From NCBI RefSeq assembly GCF_027923465.1, contig NZ_BRLB01000006.1, positions 163,422-227,421 of the forward strand: DNA of 64,000 nt, written 5' to 3'. Made by a program: the position numbers and the translations under genes. The notes beneath the pieces were generated by a model. The model saw only the letters and a program-made list of their open reading frames with translations. It was not told where the DNA came from and searched no databases. Origin of the DNA: Vallitalea longa (GTDB lineage Bacteria; Bacillota; Clostridia; Lachnospirales; Vallitaleaceae). This document shows, piece after piece, positions 1 through 8,834 of this stretch (position 1 is the first letter of the stretch; each line of letters opens with the position of its first letter).

Positions 1-27
1 TTATTTGTGTTATTATTAGAGAAATAA

Positions 28-57
28 TACTCCAAAAAAAATGTAAATGGTGGAGTA
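28..57. promoter_or_regulatory. inverted repeat upstream of nanE, possible operator
   Basis: TACTCCA at 28-34 is repeated in inverse as TGGAGTA at 51-57, with 16 bases between, about 90 bases before the nanE start. There is no T-run after it. It could be the operator of the RpiR-type regulator encoded two genes on, or a hairpin from the gene before the window. The arms are seen; the function is inferred. Confidence 0.35.
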
Positions 58-146
58 ATTCTTTAAAAAGATTAAACTTTAGATATATATAAATTTCAAG
101 TATTAAAAATTAAATAGAAATTGCATATTTATGAAGGGAGAAAGGT

Positions 147-851
147 ATGGGGAAAAAGGATATAATAGAAAAGATAAAAGGCGGTTTAATTGTATCATGC
201 CAGGCATTAGAAGATGAGCCACTCCATAGCTCATTCATTATGAAGAAAATGGCAAAAGCTGCTATGCTAGGTGGAGCGGTTGCTATAAGAGCTAATGGAT
301 ATGAAGATATTAAAGAAATTAAAAGTGAGGTAAATTTACCTATAATTGGATTAATTAAAAAGAAATATGATGGTTTTTTACCTTATATAACTCCAACTAT
401 ACAAGAAGTGGATAAAATAGTACAAGCTGGAGCTGATATTGTAGCAATAGATGCAACCAAATTAGAAAAACCTGGTCAATTAACAACTGGAGAATTATTT
501 CAACAAATAAAAATCAAGTATCCTAACATATTAATGATGGCTGATATATCTACATATGAAGAAGGAATTAAAGCATATAAACTTGGGTTTGATTTAGTAT
601 CAACCACATTGTCAGGATATACTGATTATAGTACTAAAATTAATGGACCAGATTTTGATTTGATTGAAAGACTTTCAAAAGATATAGATATTCCTCTTAT
701 AGGTGAAGGTAAAATACAGACACCTGAACAGACAGTTATGGCATTGAAATTTGGAGCTTATGCCATTGTAGTAGGTGGTGCAATAACAAGACCACAAGAA
801 ATAACGAAAAGATTTGTATCGTATATTAAAAGGAGTGATGCTTTATTGTAG
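147..851 (+). CDS. nanE: N-acetylmannosamine-6-phosphate 2-epimerase
   Basis: The 234-residue protein has the length and TIM-barrel pattern of NanE, which converts ManNAc-6-phosphate to GlcNAc-6-phosphate in the cytoplasm so that it can enter amino-sugar breakdown. Family-typical stretches are visible: GGLIVSCQALEDEPLH near the start, GGAVAIRANG, ADIVAIDAT, MADISTYEEG, and the phosphate-binding end GEGKIQTPEQ followed by GAYAIVVGGAITRP. A GAAGGGAGAAAGG ribosome site sits just before the ATG. It is the first gene of an operon with an RpiR regulator and a ROK kinase, the usual company for ManNAc use. No nanA (sialate lyase) is seen, so the upstream substrate may be ManNAc itself, or nanA lies outside the window. 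Confidence 0.95.
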   Translation: MGKKDIIEKIKGGLIVSCQALEDEPLHSSFIMKKMAKAAMLGGAVAIRANGYEDIKEIKSEVNLPIIGLIKKKYDGFLPYITPTIQEVDKIVQAGADIVAIDATKLEKPGQLTTGELFQQIKIKYPNILMMADISTYEEGIKAYKLGFDLVSTTLSGYTDYSTKINGPDFDLIERLSKDIDIPLIGEGKIQTPEQTVMALKFGAYAIVVGGAITRPQEITKRFVSYIKRSDALL

Positions 852-1696
852 AGCAAAGTAGTATTATATTAAAGATTCAAAGCTGTTATAAATCACTAAC
901 CAAATCACAGAAAAAAGTAGCAGATTATGTGCTTAATAATCCACAAGAAGTTATTTACTTTTCGGTTACAGAGTTTGCTGAAAAATGTAACGCTGGAGAA
1001 GCAACAATTATTAGGTTTTGTAGGCATATTGGATTAACTGGGTTTCAAGAGTTTAAGTTAAAGATGGCAAAGGATATAGTCGAACCAGAAACCAATATCC
1101 ATGATAAAATTTCCTTTGATGATTCCCTAGATGTATTAGTACAGAAAATTACTAATGAGAATATAGTAGCTGTATCTAACACAACAAAAATGATTGATCT
1201 AGATGAATTAGAAAAAGCTGTAGAGTTAGTTAAAGATGCAAATAAAATAGTATTTTTTGGAGTAGGAGCCTCGGCATATGTAGCACTAGATGCTAATTAT
1301 AAGTTTATGAGATTAGGGTTAAATACTTCAGTAAATTTGGACCCACATATTCAAGCAATATCTACAGTAAATTTAGGGAAAAATGATGTAGCTATAGGAA
1401 TATCTTTTTCAGGAAGTACAAAAGATACAGTTGAAACATGTACTTTAGCAAAAAAAACAGGTTGTAAAATTATTAGTATAACTAATTATGCAAGGTCTCC
1501 GATTACAGCTGTGTCAGATATTGTATTATTAACATCAGCAAAAGAAACACCTCTAAGAAGTGGGGCTTTGACATCTAAGATAGCACAACTTCACACATTA
1601 GATATTTTATATACTAGTGTAGCTATTAAGATGAAAGATAAAGGTGTAAAGAGTCTGGATAAAACAGCTAAAGCGGTATTAGAAAAAATGTATTAA
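845..1696 (+). CDS. RpiR-family transcriptional regulator (HTH plus SIS domain), probable ATT start
   Basis: Probable repressor or activator of the amino-sugar operon. The N-terminal HTH_6 domain includes SVTEFAEKCNAGEATIIRF as its recognition region, and a SIS sugar-phosphate-binding domain follows (FFGVGASAYVALDANYKF, then GISFSGSTKDTVE). The first ATG/GTG/TTG in frame is the GTG at 929, but that would cut off the first helix of the HTH domain. The frame stays open upstream to a stop at 836-838, and the missing helix (ILKIQSCYKSLTKSQKKVADY) is encoded there. The only well-placed start is ATT at 845, nine bases after AGGAG (831-835) and overlapping the nanE stop. That gives 283 residues, normal for the family. 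The gene is certain; the ATT start is inferred. Confidence 0.85.
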   Translation: MVEQSSIILKIQSCYKSLTKSQKKVADYVLNNPQEVIYFSVTEFAEKCNAGEATIIRFCRHIGLTGFQEFKLKMAKDIVEPETNIHDKISFDDSLDVLVQKITNENIVAVSNTTKMIDLDELEKAVELVKDANKIVFFGVGASAYVALDANYKFMRLGLNTSVNLDPHIQAISTVNLGKNDVAIGISFSGSTKDTVETCTLAKKTGCKIISITNYARSPITAVSDIVLLTSAKETPLRSGALTSKIAQLHTLDILYTSVAIKMKDKGVKSLDKTAKAVLEKMY

Positions 1697-1736
1697 TTAA
1701 TTTAAGCCTAATCAGTGGGGGGATGGAAGGTATAAA

Positions 1737-2618
1737 ATGAAAAAAGTTATTGGTATAGATATTGGTGGAACTAAAATATTAGGAGGTTTAATTAATGAAA
1801 AAGGGACTTTAATTGAAAGTATTAAAGTTCCAACAAACGCATTATGTGGAAGAGATGCAATAATTAATAGTATTTTTAGTATCATTAATAAGTTAATGGA
1901 TAAAGAAGTAAAAGGTATAGGAGTGGGTTCAGCAGGAAGAATTAACTATAATAAGGGGATAGTAGATTATGCAACAGATAATCTACCAGGGTGGACTAAT
2001 CTAAATATTAAAAAAACAGTAGAAACTAAATATAAAATTCCTGTTATAGCGGATAATGATGTTAATACTGCTGTGTTAGGTGAACATTGGATTGGTAGTG
2101 CATTAGGTTACAAAAATATTATAATGATAACTTTAGGAACTGGTGTAGGCGGTGCTGTAATATGTGATAATAAGCTAGTCAGGGGAAAACACTTTAGTAC
2201 AGGTGAAATTGGTCACACAGTTATATATCCAGATGGAATAGAATGTAATTGTGGTAAAAAAGGCTGCTTAGAGCAGTATGTATCGGGAAATGGAATAACA
2301 AAAAGATATAATAAGATGATAGGTGGAAATAAGGTTAATAAGGCAGAAGAAGTTTTCGAGTTATATATTAAAGAAGATAATATAGCTAATCTTGTTGTTA
2401 ATGAAGCCATTAAGACTCTAGCTATAGCAATCAATAATTTAAGAAATATACTTGATCCAGAAATATTTATAATAGGTGGCGGGTTAATTAATTCAAAAGA
2501 AATATGGTGGGATAGTTTTATTTTACAAATTGATAAAGATATAAAAATTAATAGTGCTTTACTTAGTAACAAAGCAACAATGTATGGTGCAGCAAAATTA
2601 ATACTCAAATATTTATAA
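1737..2618 (+). CDS. nanK: ROK-family sugar kinase, probable N-acetylmannosamine kinase
   Basis: This 293-residue cytoplasmic kinase phosphorylates a hexose or N-acetylhexosamine with ATP. The N-terminal phosphate motif GIDIGGTKILGG, the catalytic-site stretch ADNDVNTAVLGE, the glycine-rich TLGTGVGGAVI, and the ROK zinc site CNCGKKGCLEQY with its upstream GEIGHT histidine are all present. Its place behind nanE and the RpiR regulator makes ManNAc the best substrate guess (ManNAc to ManNAc-6-phosphate, the NanE substrate). Glucokinase-like ROK enzymes look similar, so sequence alone does not settle specificity. The ATG at 1737 follows a GGAAGG ribosome site. Confidence 0.85.
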   Translation: MKKVIGIDIGGTKILGGLINEKGTLIESIKVPTNALCGRDAIINSIFSIINKLMDKEVKGIGVGSAGRINYNKGIVDYATDNLPGWTNLNIKKTVETKYKIPVIADNDVNTAVLGEHWIGSALGYKNIIMITLGTGVGGAVICDNKLVRGKHFSTGEIGHTVIYPDGIECNCGKKGCLEQYVSGNGITKRYNKMIGGNKVNKAEEVFELYIKEDNIANLVVNEAIKTLAIAINNLRNILDPEIFIIGGGLINSKEIWWDSFILQIDKDIKINSALLSNKATMYGAAKLILKYL

Positions 2619-2640
2619 TAAAATTGTTAGGAGGATAAAA

Positions 2641-4173
2641 ATGCCACAAAGAATAATGTACATTCCTTTAGATGAACGTCCGGTGAATGTTGTATATCCT
2701 AAGATGATACTTGACATAAGTGATGTTGAGGTTCTATTACCACCAGTTAATATAATGGGAATGAAAAAGAAAAATGCTGATATTAGTTTACTTTCTAATT
2801 GGATGGAGGCTAACATTAGTGATATAGATTATTTGGTACTATCTATAGATATGTTTATATACGGTGGATTAATACCATCAAGAATTCATAATAGACCTTA
2901 TATTCAGTGTATTAATAACCTTAATTTACTAAAGAAGTTTAAGAATATAAATGATAAATTAAAAATATATGCTTTTGATACAATAATGAGAGTTCCATCT
3001 TATAATAGTGATGATGAAGAACCAGATTATTATGAATTATATGGAGAAAAAATATTTGAACTGGGAGCTCTAATGGATAAAATTTCACAAAATATTTCTT
3101 CAAACGAGGAAAAACAACAACAAGAGATAATAAAAGAAGAAATACCCAGTGATGCAATGCAAGACTATATTAAAAGAAGAGAATTAAATAATAAGATTAC
3201 TAAAGCAGTTATTAATTATGTAGAAGAAGATATTATAGATTTTTTAATTATTCCTATGGATGATTGTTCAGAGTTTGGATTTAGCTCAAAAGAGCGAAGA
3301 AATATAATGAGTATAATTCGCCAAAAAGGGTTGTTACATAAAATTTACTCCTATCCTGGTGCTGATGAAGTAGGGTGTACGTTAGTTACAAGGGCATTTA
3401 ATAAAATTATAAAATATCAGCCAAGGTTATATATAAGATATTCTTCTGTAGTAGGACCTACATTAATACCTAGATTAGAGGATAGGAGTGTTCACGAAAC
3501 AGTAAAATATCAAATAATTGCAGCTGGAGGTATAGTTGTTGATAATTCTTTAGAGTGTGATTTTGTATTAATGGTAAATCCACCTTCTTATAATACATTA
3601 AGGTTATATGATGGTAATGATTCAATTTTTAAAAGAATTGAATTAAATGATCCATATAGAAATATTAATGAATTTGTCCTTGCAGTTAAATATTATATTG
3701 AAAAAGATATTCCATGTGCTGTAGCAGATGTTGCACAGGTAAATGATGTAGATGATGATATGATGATGCTTCTAAAAAGTTATCATTTATTAGACAAGTT
3801 ATTATCATATGCTGGCTGGAATACATCTTCTAATACACTTGGAACAGTAATAGCACATAGCATGGTTACCTCTTATTATATTGTTAATAATAAATTATAT
3901 GACTCAAATGAAATCAAATCAAAGAAATTTTTATGTCAGAGATATCTTGAAGATTGGGCATATCAGCATTATGTGAGAAAGGACATAATTGATATGTTAG
4001 AAGATATGCAAATTTCATATTTTAATCTAGAGGATAAATTAGATTATGTATGTGACACAATTAAAGATAAATTATATGATTTCCAAAACAAAAACCTTAT
4101 GGGGTTAAAATTTGATTTTGATGTTAATATTCCTTGGAATAGATTGTATGAAATTGGAATTACTTTTAAATGA
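2641..4173 (+). CDS. DUF4127 family protein
   Basis: The 510-residue protein opens with YIPLDERPVN, the hallmark of the DUF4127 family. It has no signal peptide or membrane segment, so it should be cytoplasmic. Other conserved-looking stretches are LSIDMFIYGGLIPSR, IPMDDCSEFGFS, YPGADEVGCTLVTRAF and LGTVIAHSM. Acidic and polar residues in these stretches (DD, GADE) resemble an enzyme active site, but I know of no established reaction. It lies 22 bases after nanK with a GGAGG ribosome site, so it is co-transcribed with amino-sugar genes. A role in processing an amino-sugar derivative is inference from context only. Confidence 0.85.
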   Translation: MPQRIMYIPLDERPVNVVYPKMILDISDVEVLLPPVNIMGMKKKNADISLLSNWMEANISDIDYLVLSIDMFIYGGLIPSRIHNRPYIQCINNLNLLKKFKNINDKLKIYAFDTIMRVPSYNSDDEEPDYYELYGEKIFELGALMDKISQNISSNEEKQQQEIIKEEIPSDAMQDYIKRRELNNKITKAVINYVEEDIIDFLIIPMDDCSEFGFSSKERRNIMSIIRQKGLLHKIYSYPGADEVGCTLVTRAFNKIIKYQPRLYIRYSSVVGPTLIPRLEDRSVHETVKYQIIAAGGIVVDNSLECDFVLMVNPPSYNTLRLYDGNDSIFKRIELNDPYRNINEFVLAVKYYIEKDIPCAVADVAQVNDVDDDMMMLLKSYHLLDKLLSYAGWNTSSNTLGTVIAHSMVTSYYIVNNKLYDSNEIKSKKFLCQRYLEDWAYQHYVRKDIIDMLEDMQISYFNLEDKLDYVCDTIKDKLYDFQNKNLMGLKFDFDVNIPWNRLYEIGITFK

Positions 4174-4283
4174 TTTATAGTTCTAATACATAATATTGAT
4201 TCCATGGAGGTGAAAAACAAAATAATAAAGAGGATTATTATTAGAAAAGTATAAAGTTTGTAGGTAAATTGGAGGTTAGTAGA

Positions 4284-5462
4284 ATGAAAAAAATTGTTTT
4301 AATTATGATTTGTATGATATTAACAATTTCAACAAATGTTCCTATTCATGCTTATAGTGTTGATGATTGTATTGAACCAATACCAGTAGCAGAGAAATTA
4401 ACAACATATACATCTTTTAGTCAAACAGGAGATTCTTTAATATTTGTTGATATGCCAGAGGTATTAATGCCATTTATGACTAATCAACCTGATAATGGAA
4501 CTTTTAAGGGAACATGGGCGAGCTATAGGGAGGAGGTCAATGGTAGATTTAGATTGATGTATTACCATCAAAACCATGGTAATAAAGATTTATATTATAG
4601 TATAGCATTATCCAATACTACTAATCATACCATAAAAATTTTTTGGAATAGAATTGGTGTTGGAGAAGATTTAGATGCTGCTAAGTGTGGTAGCCAAATA
4701 ACAAAAGATTGGTTGAGTAAAAGTACAAATGATATTTTCTGGGGTAATATACCTGCTGGAAAAACAAAATATTTTACAATAAGAAAGGTAAATGATAAAT
4801 ATACTGGTGAAGCTATAATAGATTTTAATATTACTGATATGAATGGAAATAGTGATACTGCAAAAGTTACAACTGTTATTTCTGATAATTATCCTAATAA
4901 CGATCCTAGTAACGGAATTGATAATGCATCTATTTTATCTATACCTATTTTACCTTGGGTAACCAATTATAAAGGGGATATTGTAGGGATAACTAGAGGA
5001 AAATGGAACTCTAATACAAGAGAATCCACTATAAATTATAATGGAACTACAGGAAATAGATATATTAATCTTGGTAATGATCCAAGATGGGGAAGTGAAT
5101 ATAACTATTTAGCAGGAGAAAAAGAGGTAGGCTATAGTAGTGTAGATAATAAACAGGTTGAGAACTACGGTAATTATGGTATTGATTATAAGTTGAAAAT
5201 AAATCTAAGTAATCCTTGGTCTGGTTATTCTAAAATTGATATGATTTTTACAGATCCTGTACACGAAGCTAATCTTAATTGGTTTTATGCTTATTTTGTT
5301 GGTAAAATTGGTAATCAAATTAAAGTTTCACCTAGATGGGTAAATTCAAGAAATAGAGGATACGTATTTTCTAAGTGTAATCCTAGCACTTATTATTTAG
5401 AAACTCAAATAGTACCAGGTAGTGATCATCCAATGCAAATACTGTTTTGTTCAGATAACTAA
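4284..5462 (+). CDS. secreted protein of unknown function in the sugar operon
   Basis: The protein has 392 residues. The ATG at 4284 is chosen because GGAGGT (4271-4276) lies 7 bases before it; an upstream TTG at 4269 would overlap that site. An N-terminal signal peptide (MKKIVLIMICMILTIS to about residue 25, cleaved after HAY or nearby) predicts export. The rest looks all-beta and rich in Asn, Tyr and Trp, with YYHQNHGNKDLYYSIALSN, IPAGKTKYFTIRK and NYGNYGIDYKLKINLSNPW. From memory this resembles the C-terminal region of some Paenibacillus-type secreted proteins annotated through a copper amine oxidase N-terminal domain; I cannot check that here. It sits between DUF4127 and a sugar-binding lipoprotein, so a role at the cell surface in glycan capture is plausible. 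Confidence 0.75.
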   Translation: MKKIVLIMICMILTISTNVPIHAYSVDDCIEPIPVAEKLTTYTSFSQTGDSLIFVDMPEVLMPFMTNQPDNGTFKGTWASYREEVNGRFRLMYYHQNHGNKDLYYSIALSNTTNHTIKIFWNRIGVGEDLDAAKCGSQITKDWLSKSTNDIFWGNIPAGKTKYFTIRKVNDKYTGEAIIDFNITDMNGNSDTAKVTTVISDNYPNNDPSNGIDNASILSIPILPWVTNYKGDIVGITRGKWNSNTRESTINYNGTTGNRYINLGNDPRWGSEYNYLAGEKEVGYSSVDNKQVENYGNYGIDYKLKINLSNPWSGYSKIDMIFTDPVHEANLNWFYAYFVGKIGNQIKVSPRWVNSRNRGYVFSKCNPSTYYLETQIVPGSDHPMQILFCSDN

Positions 5463-5492
5463 ATTGTAATTATAAAATGGAGGTTAGATTGT

Positions 5493-6806
5493 ATGAAAAA
5501 AATTATGACTTTATTATTAATATTAGTATTGTGTTTTAGTATTACAGGGTGCGGAGATAAGACAGAGGATAAATCCACGTCGAAGGTTGATGAGGTAACT
5601 AAAAAAACTGATAACAATAATGTAGATAATAAAAAAACAGTTGAATTAAATTTTTGGCATTTATGGACTGGTTCTGAAGCTGAAGCACTTCAAGCAGTAG
5701 TAGATGATTTTAATGAGAGTCAAACAGATATTCATGTTACTCTCCTTAGTACAGATATTCAGAAACAGTTAGCTGCTTTATCTACTGGCAGCGGTCCAGA
5801 TATAGCAGGAAATTTCTATTTTAATGTAGCATCATGGGCTCAAAAAGGTGCGATGATGGATTTATCTGAGTTAATTGAAAGAGATAAATATGATATTAAT
5901 GATTTTGTTCCTTCAACAGTAAAAACAGTAACTCTTAACGATAGATTATATGCGTTACCCATAGCAATGCATGTTAACATGTTGTATTACAATAAGGACA
6001 TGTTAGAAGCAGCAGGTTACGATAAATTTCCAGAAAAAATTAGTGAGTTCAAGCAAATGATAAATGACTTAAGTGTAGTTGAAGATGGAAACATTAAACA
6101 ATTAGGCTATATGCCTTCAGCTGATCCTGGAATTTTTAATATTGCATCAATGTATGGGGCAAAATTTGTTTCTGACGATGGTAAGGAAATTTTAGAAGAT
6201 GAAGCATTAATAAATGCATATAAATTTGAAAAAGAATTTACAGATAATTATAGTTATGAAAGTATCGCAAAATATGGTTCATCATTTGGCAAATATATGT
6301 CTCCTGATAATCCATTTTTCACTGGAAATGTTGCAGTCAAATTTGATGGAGAATGGCTTGTATCAATTATTGACGAATTTGCAAAAGATTTAAATTATTC
6401 AATTGCACCATTACCTTATCCTGATGATAAACCAGAACTTAAAAATGCTGGATATGCTTCCCCAAGTATTATGTACATACCACAATCAACTAAACATCCT
6501 GAAGAAGCATGGACTTTCCTTAAATATTTAGTATCTGAAGAAGCTATGGTTAAATTTACTGCTAAGATAGGGAATCTTCCCGCTAGAAAAAGCTGTATGG
6601 ACAATAAAGCTTATGACCATATAAATGGATTTAAAGTATTCTTGGATTATGCTCAAGGTGATAATATTTGCTCAATTGCTCCAATGAATCCAGAAGCTGA
6701 ATATGTATCCGAGTTAATTGCTCAATATGACATGATTATGAACAATAAGATATCAGCTGAAGAAGCAATTGAAAAAATTAAAAAGAAACTCGATCCTAAA
6801 ATGTAA
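5493..6806 (+). CDS. CUT1 ABC transporter sugar-binding lipoprotein
   Basis: An extracellular solute-binding protein (family 1) of 437 residues. The lipoprotein signal peptide ends in the lipobox SITGC (Cys20), so it should be anchored to the outer face of the membrane. A charged Lys/Asp/Asn linker is followed by the fold-typical start ELNFWHLWTGSEAEALQAVV, the segment LSTGSGPDIAGNFYFN, and YALPIAMHVNMLYYNKDML. It delivers a mono- or oligosaccharide to the two permeases downstream. Operon context suggests an amino sugar or an oligosaccharide containing one. No ATPase gene is present; CUT1 systems often share an MsmX-type ATPase encoded elsewhere. Confidence 0.93.
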   Translation: MKKIMTLLLILVLCFSITGCGDKTEDKSTSKVDEVTKKTDNNNVDNKKTVELNFWHLWTGSEAEALQAVVDDFNESQTDIHVTLLSTDIQKQLAALSTGSGPDIAGNFYFNVASWAQKGAMMDLSELIERDKYDINDFVPSTVKTVTLNDRLYALPIAMHVNMLYYNKDMLEAAGYDKFPEKISEFKQMINDLSVVEDGNIKQLGYMPSADPGIFNIASMYGAKFVSDDGKEILEDEALINAYKFEKEFTDNYSYESIAKYGSSFGKYMSPDNPFFTGNVAVKFDGEWLVSIIDEFAKDLNYSIAPLPYPDDKPELKNAGYASPSIMYIPQSTKHPEEAWTFLKYLVSEEAMVKFTAKIGNLPARKSCMDNKAYDHINGFKVFLDYAQGDNICSIAPMNPEAEYVSELIAQYDMIMNNKISAEEAIEKIKKKLDPKM

Positions 6807-6847
6807 AATTAATAAAATAGTATAATTAAAGTAAAAATAAATCATTA

Positions 6848-6894
6848 TTAAGAGAGGCAGAGTAATAAATAATAAAAACTGCCTCCTTAATTTT
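6848..6894 (+). terminator. intercistronic hairpin between binding protein and permease genes
   Basis: TTAAGAGAGGCAG (6848-6860) can pair with CTGCCTCCTTAA (6879-6890), followed by TTTTA. It lies inside the operon, so it probably terminates part of the transcripts or protects the 3' end of the binding-protein message, giving more binding protein than permease. The structure is seen; the effect is inferred. Confidence 0.6.
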
Positions 6895-6920
6895 ACACAT
6901 ATATCGGAGGTGTTATAAAT

Positions 6921-7826
6921 ATGAGAAGAAGAAATAAAGACAATATAAATGGTTTGATTTTTGCCAGTCCATGGTTAATTGGATTTATAGTTTTCACGGT
7001 TGTTCCTATAATACTTTCTTTGTACTATAGTTTTACGAATTTTAATATATTTCAAAAACCGAGTTTTGTTGGATTAAATAATTATATACAACTATTTCAA
7101 GATGATAATTTTTATAAAAGTATGTTAAATACTGGTTATATTACAATTATTGGTGTTCCTTTAAATATCATTTTTGGTTTGTTAATGGCTATGCTACTTA
7201 ATAGTAAGGTTAAAGGACAGTCCATATTCAGAACTATTTATTTTATTCCTTCAATTGTACCTATTGTTGCCTGTTCAATATTGTGGATGTGGATTTACAA
7301 TGCAAAGAACGGTTTAATTAATGTTATACTTGATAAACTAAATTTATATCAACCAGGGTGGCTGGTTGACCCGAAATTTACGAAAGTATCACTATTAATC
7401 ATTGGTATATGGGCTTGTGGTATGACTATGGTTGTTTTCTTAGCTGCATTGCAAGATGTGCCTAAAAGTTTATATGAAGCTGCCAAGATTGATGGTGCTA
7501 ATAGAATACATAAATTTTTTTATATTACATTACCAGTTATTTCTCCAGTTATATTTTTTCAAGTAATAATTGGAATTATTGCTGCTTTACAATATTTCAC
7601 TCAAGCTTATGTAATGCTTTCGACAGATAGTTATACGTTAGCTAGTGGTGGTCCTGAAAATTCTATGTTGTTTTACGCTATATCAATATTTTATAATGCT
7701 TTTCAGTATCTAGAAATGGGTAAAGCTTCAGCAATGGCATGGATACTTTTCATTGTATCCACGATTATAACTTTGTGTGTATTTAAAAGTTCTAAGAAAT
7801 GGGTATTTTATGGGGGTGGAGATTAA
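6921..7826 (+). CDS. CUT1 sugar ABC transporter permease (MalF/UgpA type)
   Basis: A 301-residue inner-membrane permease with about six membrane segments, beginning with SPWLIGFIVFTVVPIILSLY. The cytoplasmic EAA loop that contacts the ATPase is clear: YEAAKIDGANRIHKFFYITLP. It forms the channel with the next gene, with which it overlaps by one base (TAATG), and is fed by the lipoprotein encoded upstream. The ribosome site is CGGAGGTG before the ATG at 6921. The substrate is not readable from the permease. Confidence 0.95.
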   Translation: MRRRNKDNINGLIFASPWLIGFIVFTVVPIILSLYYSFTNFNIFQKPSFVGLNNYIQLFQDDNFYKSMLNTGYITIIGVPLNIIFGLLMAMLLNSKVKGQSIFRTIYFIPSIVPIVACSILWMWIYNAKNGLINVILDKLNLYQPGWLVDPKFTKVSLLIIGIWACGMTMVVFLAALQDVPKSLYEAAKIDGANRIHKFFYITLPVISPVIFFQVIIGIIAALQYFTQAYVMLSTDSYTLASGGPENSMLFYAISIFYNAFQYLEMGKASAMAWILFIVSTIITLCVFKSSKKWVFYGGGD

Positions 7827-8677
7827 TGAGAAATGTAAAAGCAAAAAGTATAAAAACAACAGATAATTTACATAAAATAATAGTATATTTCTTTCTAATA
7901 GTTTTTAGTATATTCTTTTTGATTCCCATATTATGGATGATTTCTACATCATTAAAATCTCCAGAAGAAATTTATCGGATTAAATTTGCCTTTTTACCAA
8001 CTAAACTTCACTGGAAAAACTATGTTGATGCAATAACTTCTATCCCATATTTTAAATATATTTCTAATACTTTGATTGTTACTGTATTTTGTGTTATAGG
8101 TCAACTGTTTGCGGCTCCATTAGTAGCTTATTCTATAGCTAAGATTAGATGGTTTGGTAGTAAAATAGTATTTATGCTTATAATAGGAACAATGTTTTTA
8201 CCTTTTCAAGTTACAATGATTCCAGTATATATGATTTACCATAAGATGGGTTTCGTAGGTACATTTTTACCATTAATTTTACCAAGTTTTTTTGGATATC
8301 CTCTATATATTTTTTTATTGCGTCAATTTATAGTAGGAATACCAGATTCTTTAATTGAAGCAGCTAAGATTGATGGGGCTTCTGAATATAAAGTTTATTG
8401 GAAAGTTATACTCCCATTAATAAAACCAGCATTAGCAACTGTTACAATATTTACATTTTTAACTTCTTGGTCAGATTTTTTAGGACCATTAATATATTTA
8501 AACAACGAGAATATGTATACATTGTCTCTAGGGTTAAGACAATATCTAACAGCACATAGTATTGCTTGGGGCCCATTAATGGCAGCTACAACAATGTTTA
8601 TAGTACCAACAATAATTATTTACTTTTTTGCTCAAAAACAGTTTATTGAAGGTATTGCTACAACAGGAGGAAAGTAA
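7826..8677 (+). CDS. CUT1 sugar ABC transporter permease (MalG/UgpE type)
   Basis: The second permease, 283 residues, has about six membrane segments and the EAA loop IEAAKIDGASEYKVYWKVILP. The ATG at 7826 is chosen because it overlaps the previous stop as TAATG and follows GGTGGAG; an in-frame ATG at 7799 would need translation from inside the previous gene without a ribosome site. MalG-type proteins start, as here, with a basic stretch (MRNVKAKSIKTTDNLHK) before the first membrane helix. It pairs with the preceding permease to import the sugar. Confidence 0.93.
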   Translation: MRNVKAKSIKTTDNLHKIIVYFFLIVFSIFFLIPILWMISTSLKSPEEIYRIKFAFLPTKLHWKNYVDAITSIPYFKYISNTLIVTVFCVIGQLFAAPLVAYSIAKIRWFGSKIVFMLIIGTMFLPFQVTMIPVYMIYHKMGFVGTFLPLILPSFFGYPLYIFLLRQFIVGIPDSLIEAAKIDGASEYKVYWKVILPLIKPALATVTIFTFLTSWSDFLGPLIYLNNENMYTLSLGLRQYLTAHSIAWGPLMAATTMFIVPTIIIYFFAQKQFIEGIATTGGK

Positions 8678-8778
8678 GATAAACAGAAAACAATTTAAGG
8701 TAGTAAATTGCTTTCTATATGAATGTAAGTAAAATGATATAAAAGTAGTATTTTGTAAAATGTATATATGATATAATA

Positions 8779-8811
8779 TAAGAGTTCCTAAATAAAATAG
8801 GAGCTTTTTAT
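8779..8811 (+). terminator. terminator-like hairpin
   Basis: AAGAGTTCCTA pairs with TAGGAGCTTTTT across a loop of about 6 bases, with two G-U pairs and a T-rich 3' side. It lies between the second permease and the oxidoreductase gene, so it may end or attenuate the ABC operon. Confidence 0.6.
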
Positions 8812-8834
8812 ATTATTATTAAGGAGGACAACTA

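Noticed and set aside
929..1696. RpiR gene starting at GTG 929
   Set aside because: This start would remove the first helix of the HTH domain, which is encoded in frame just upstream, and it has no ribosome site.
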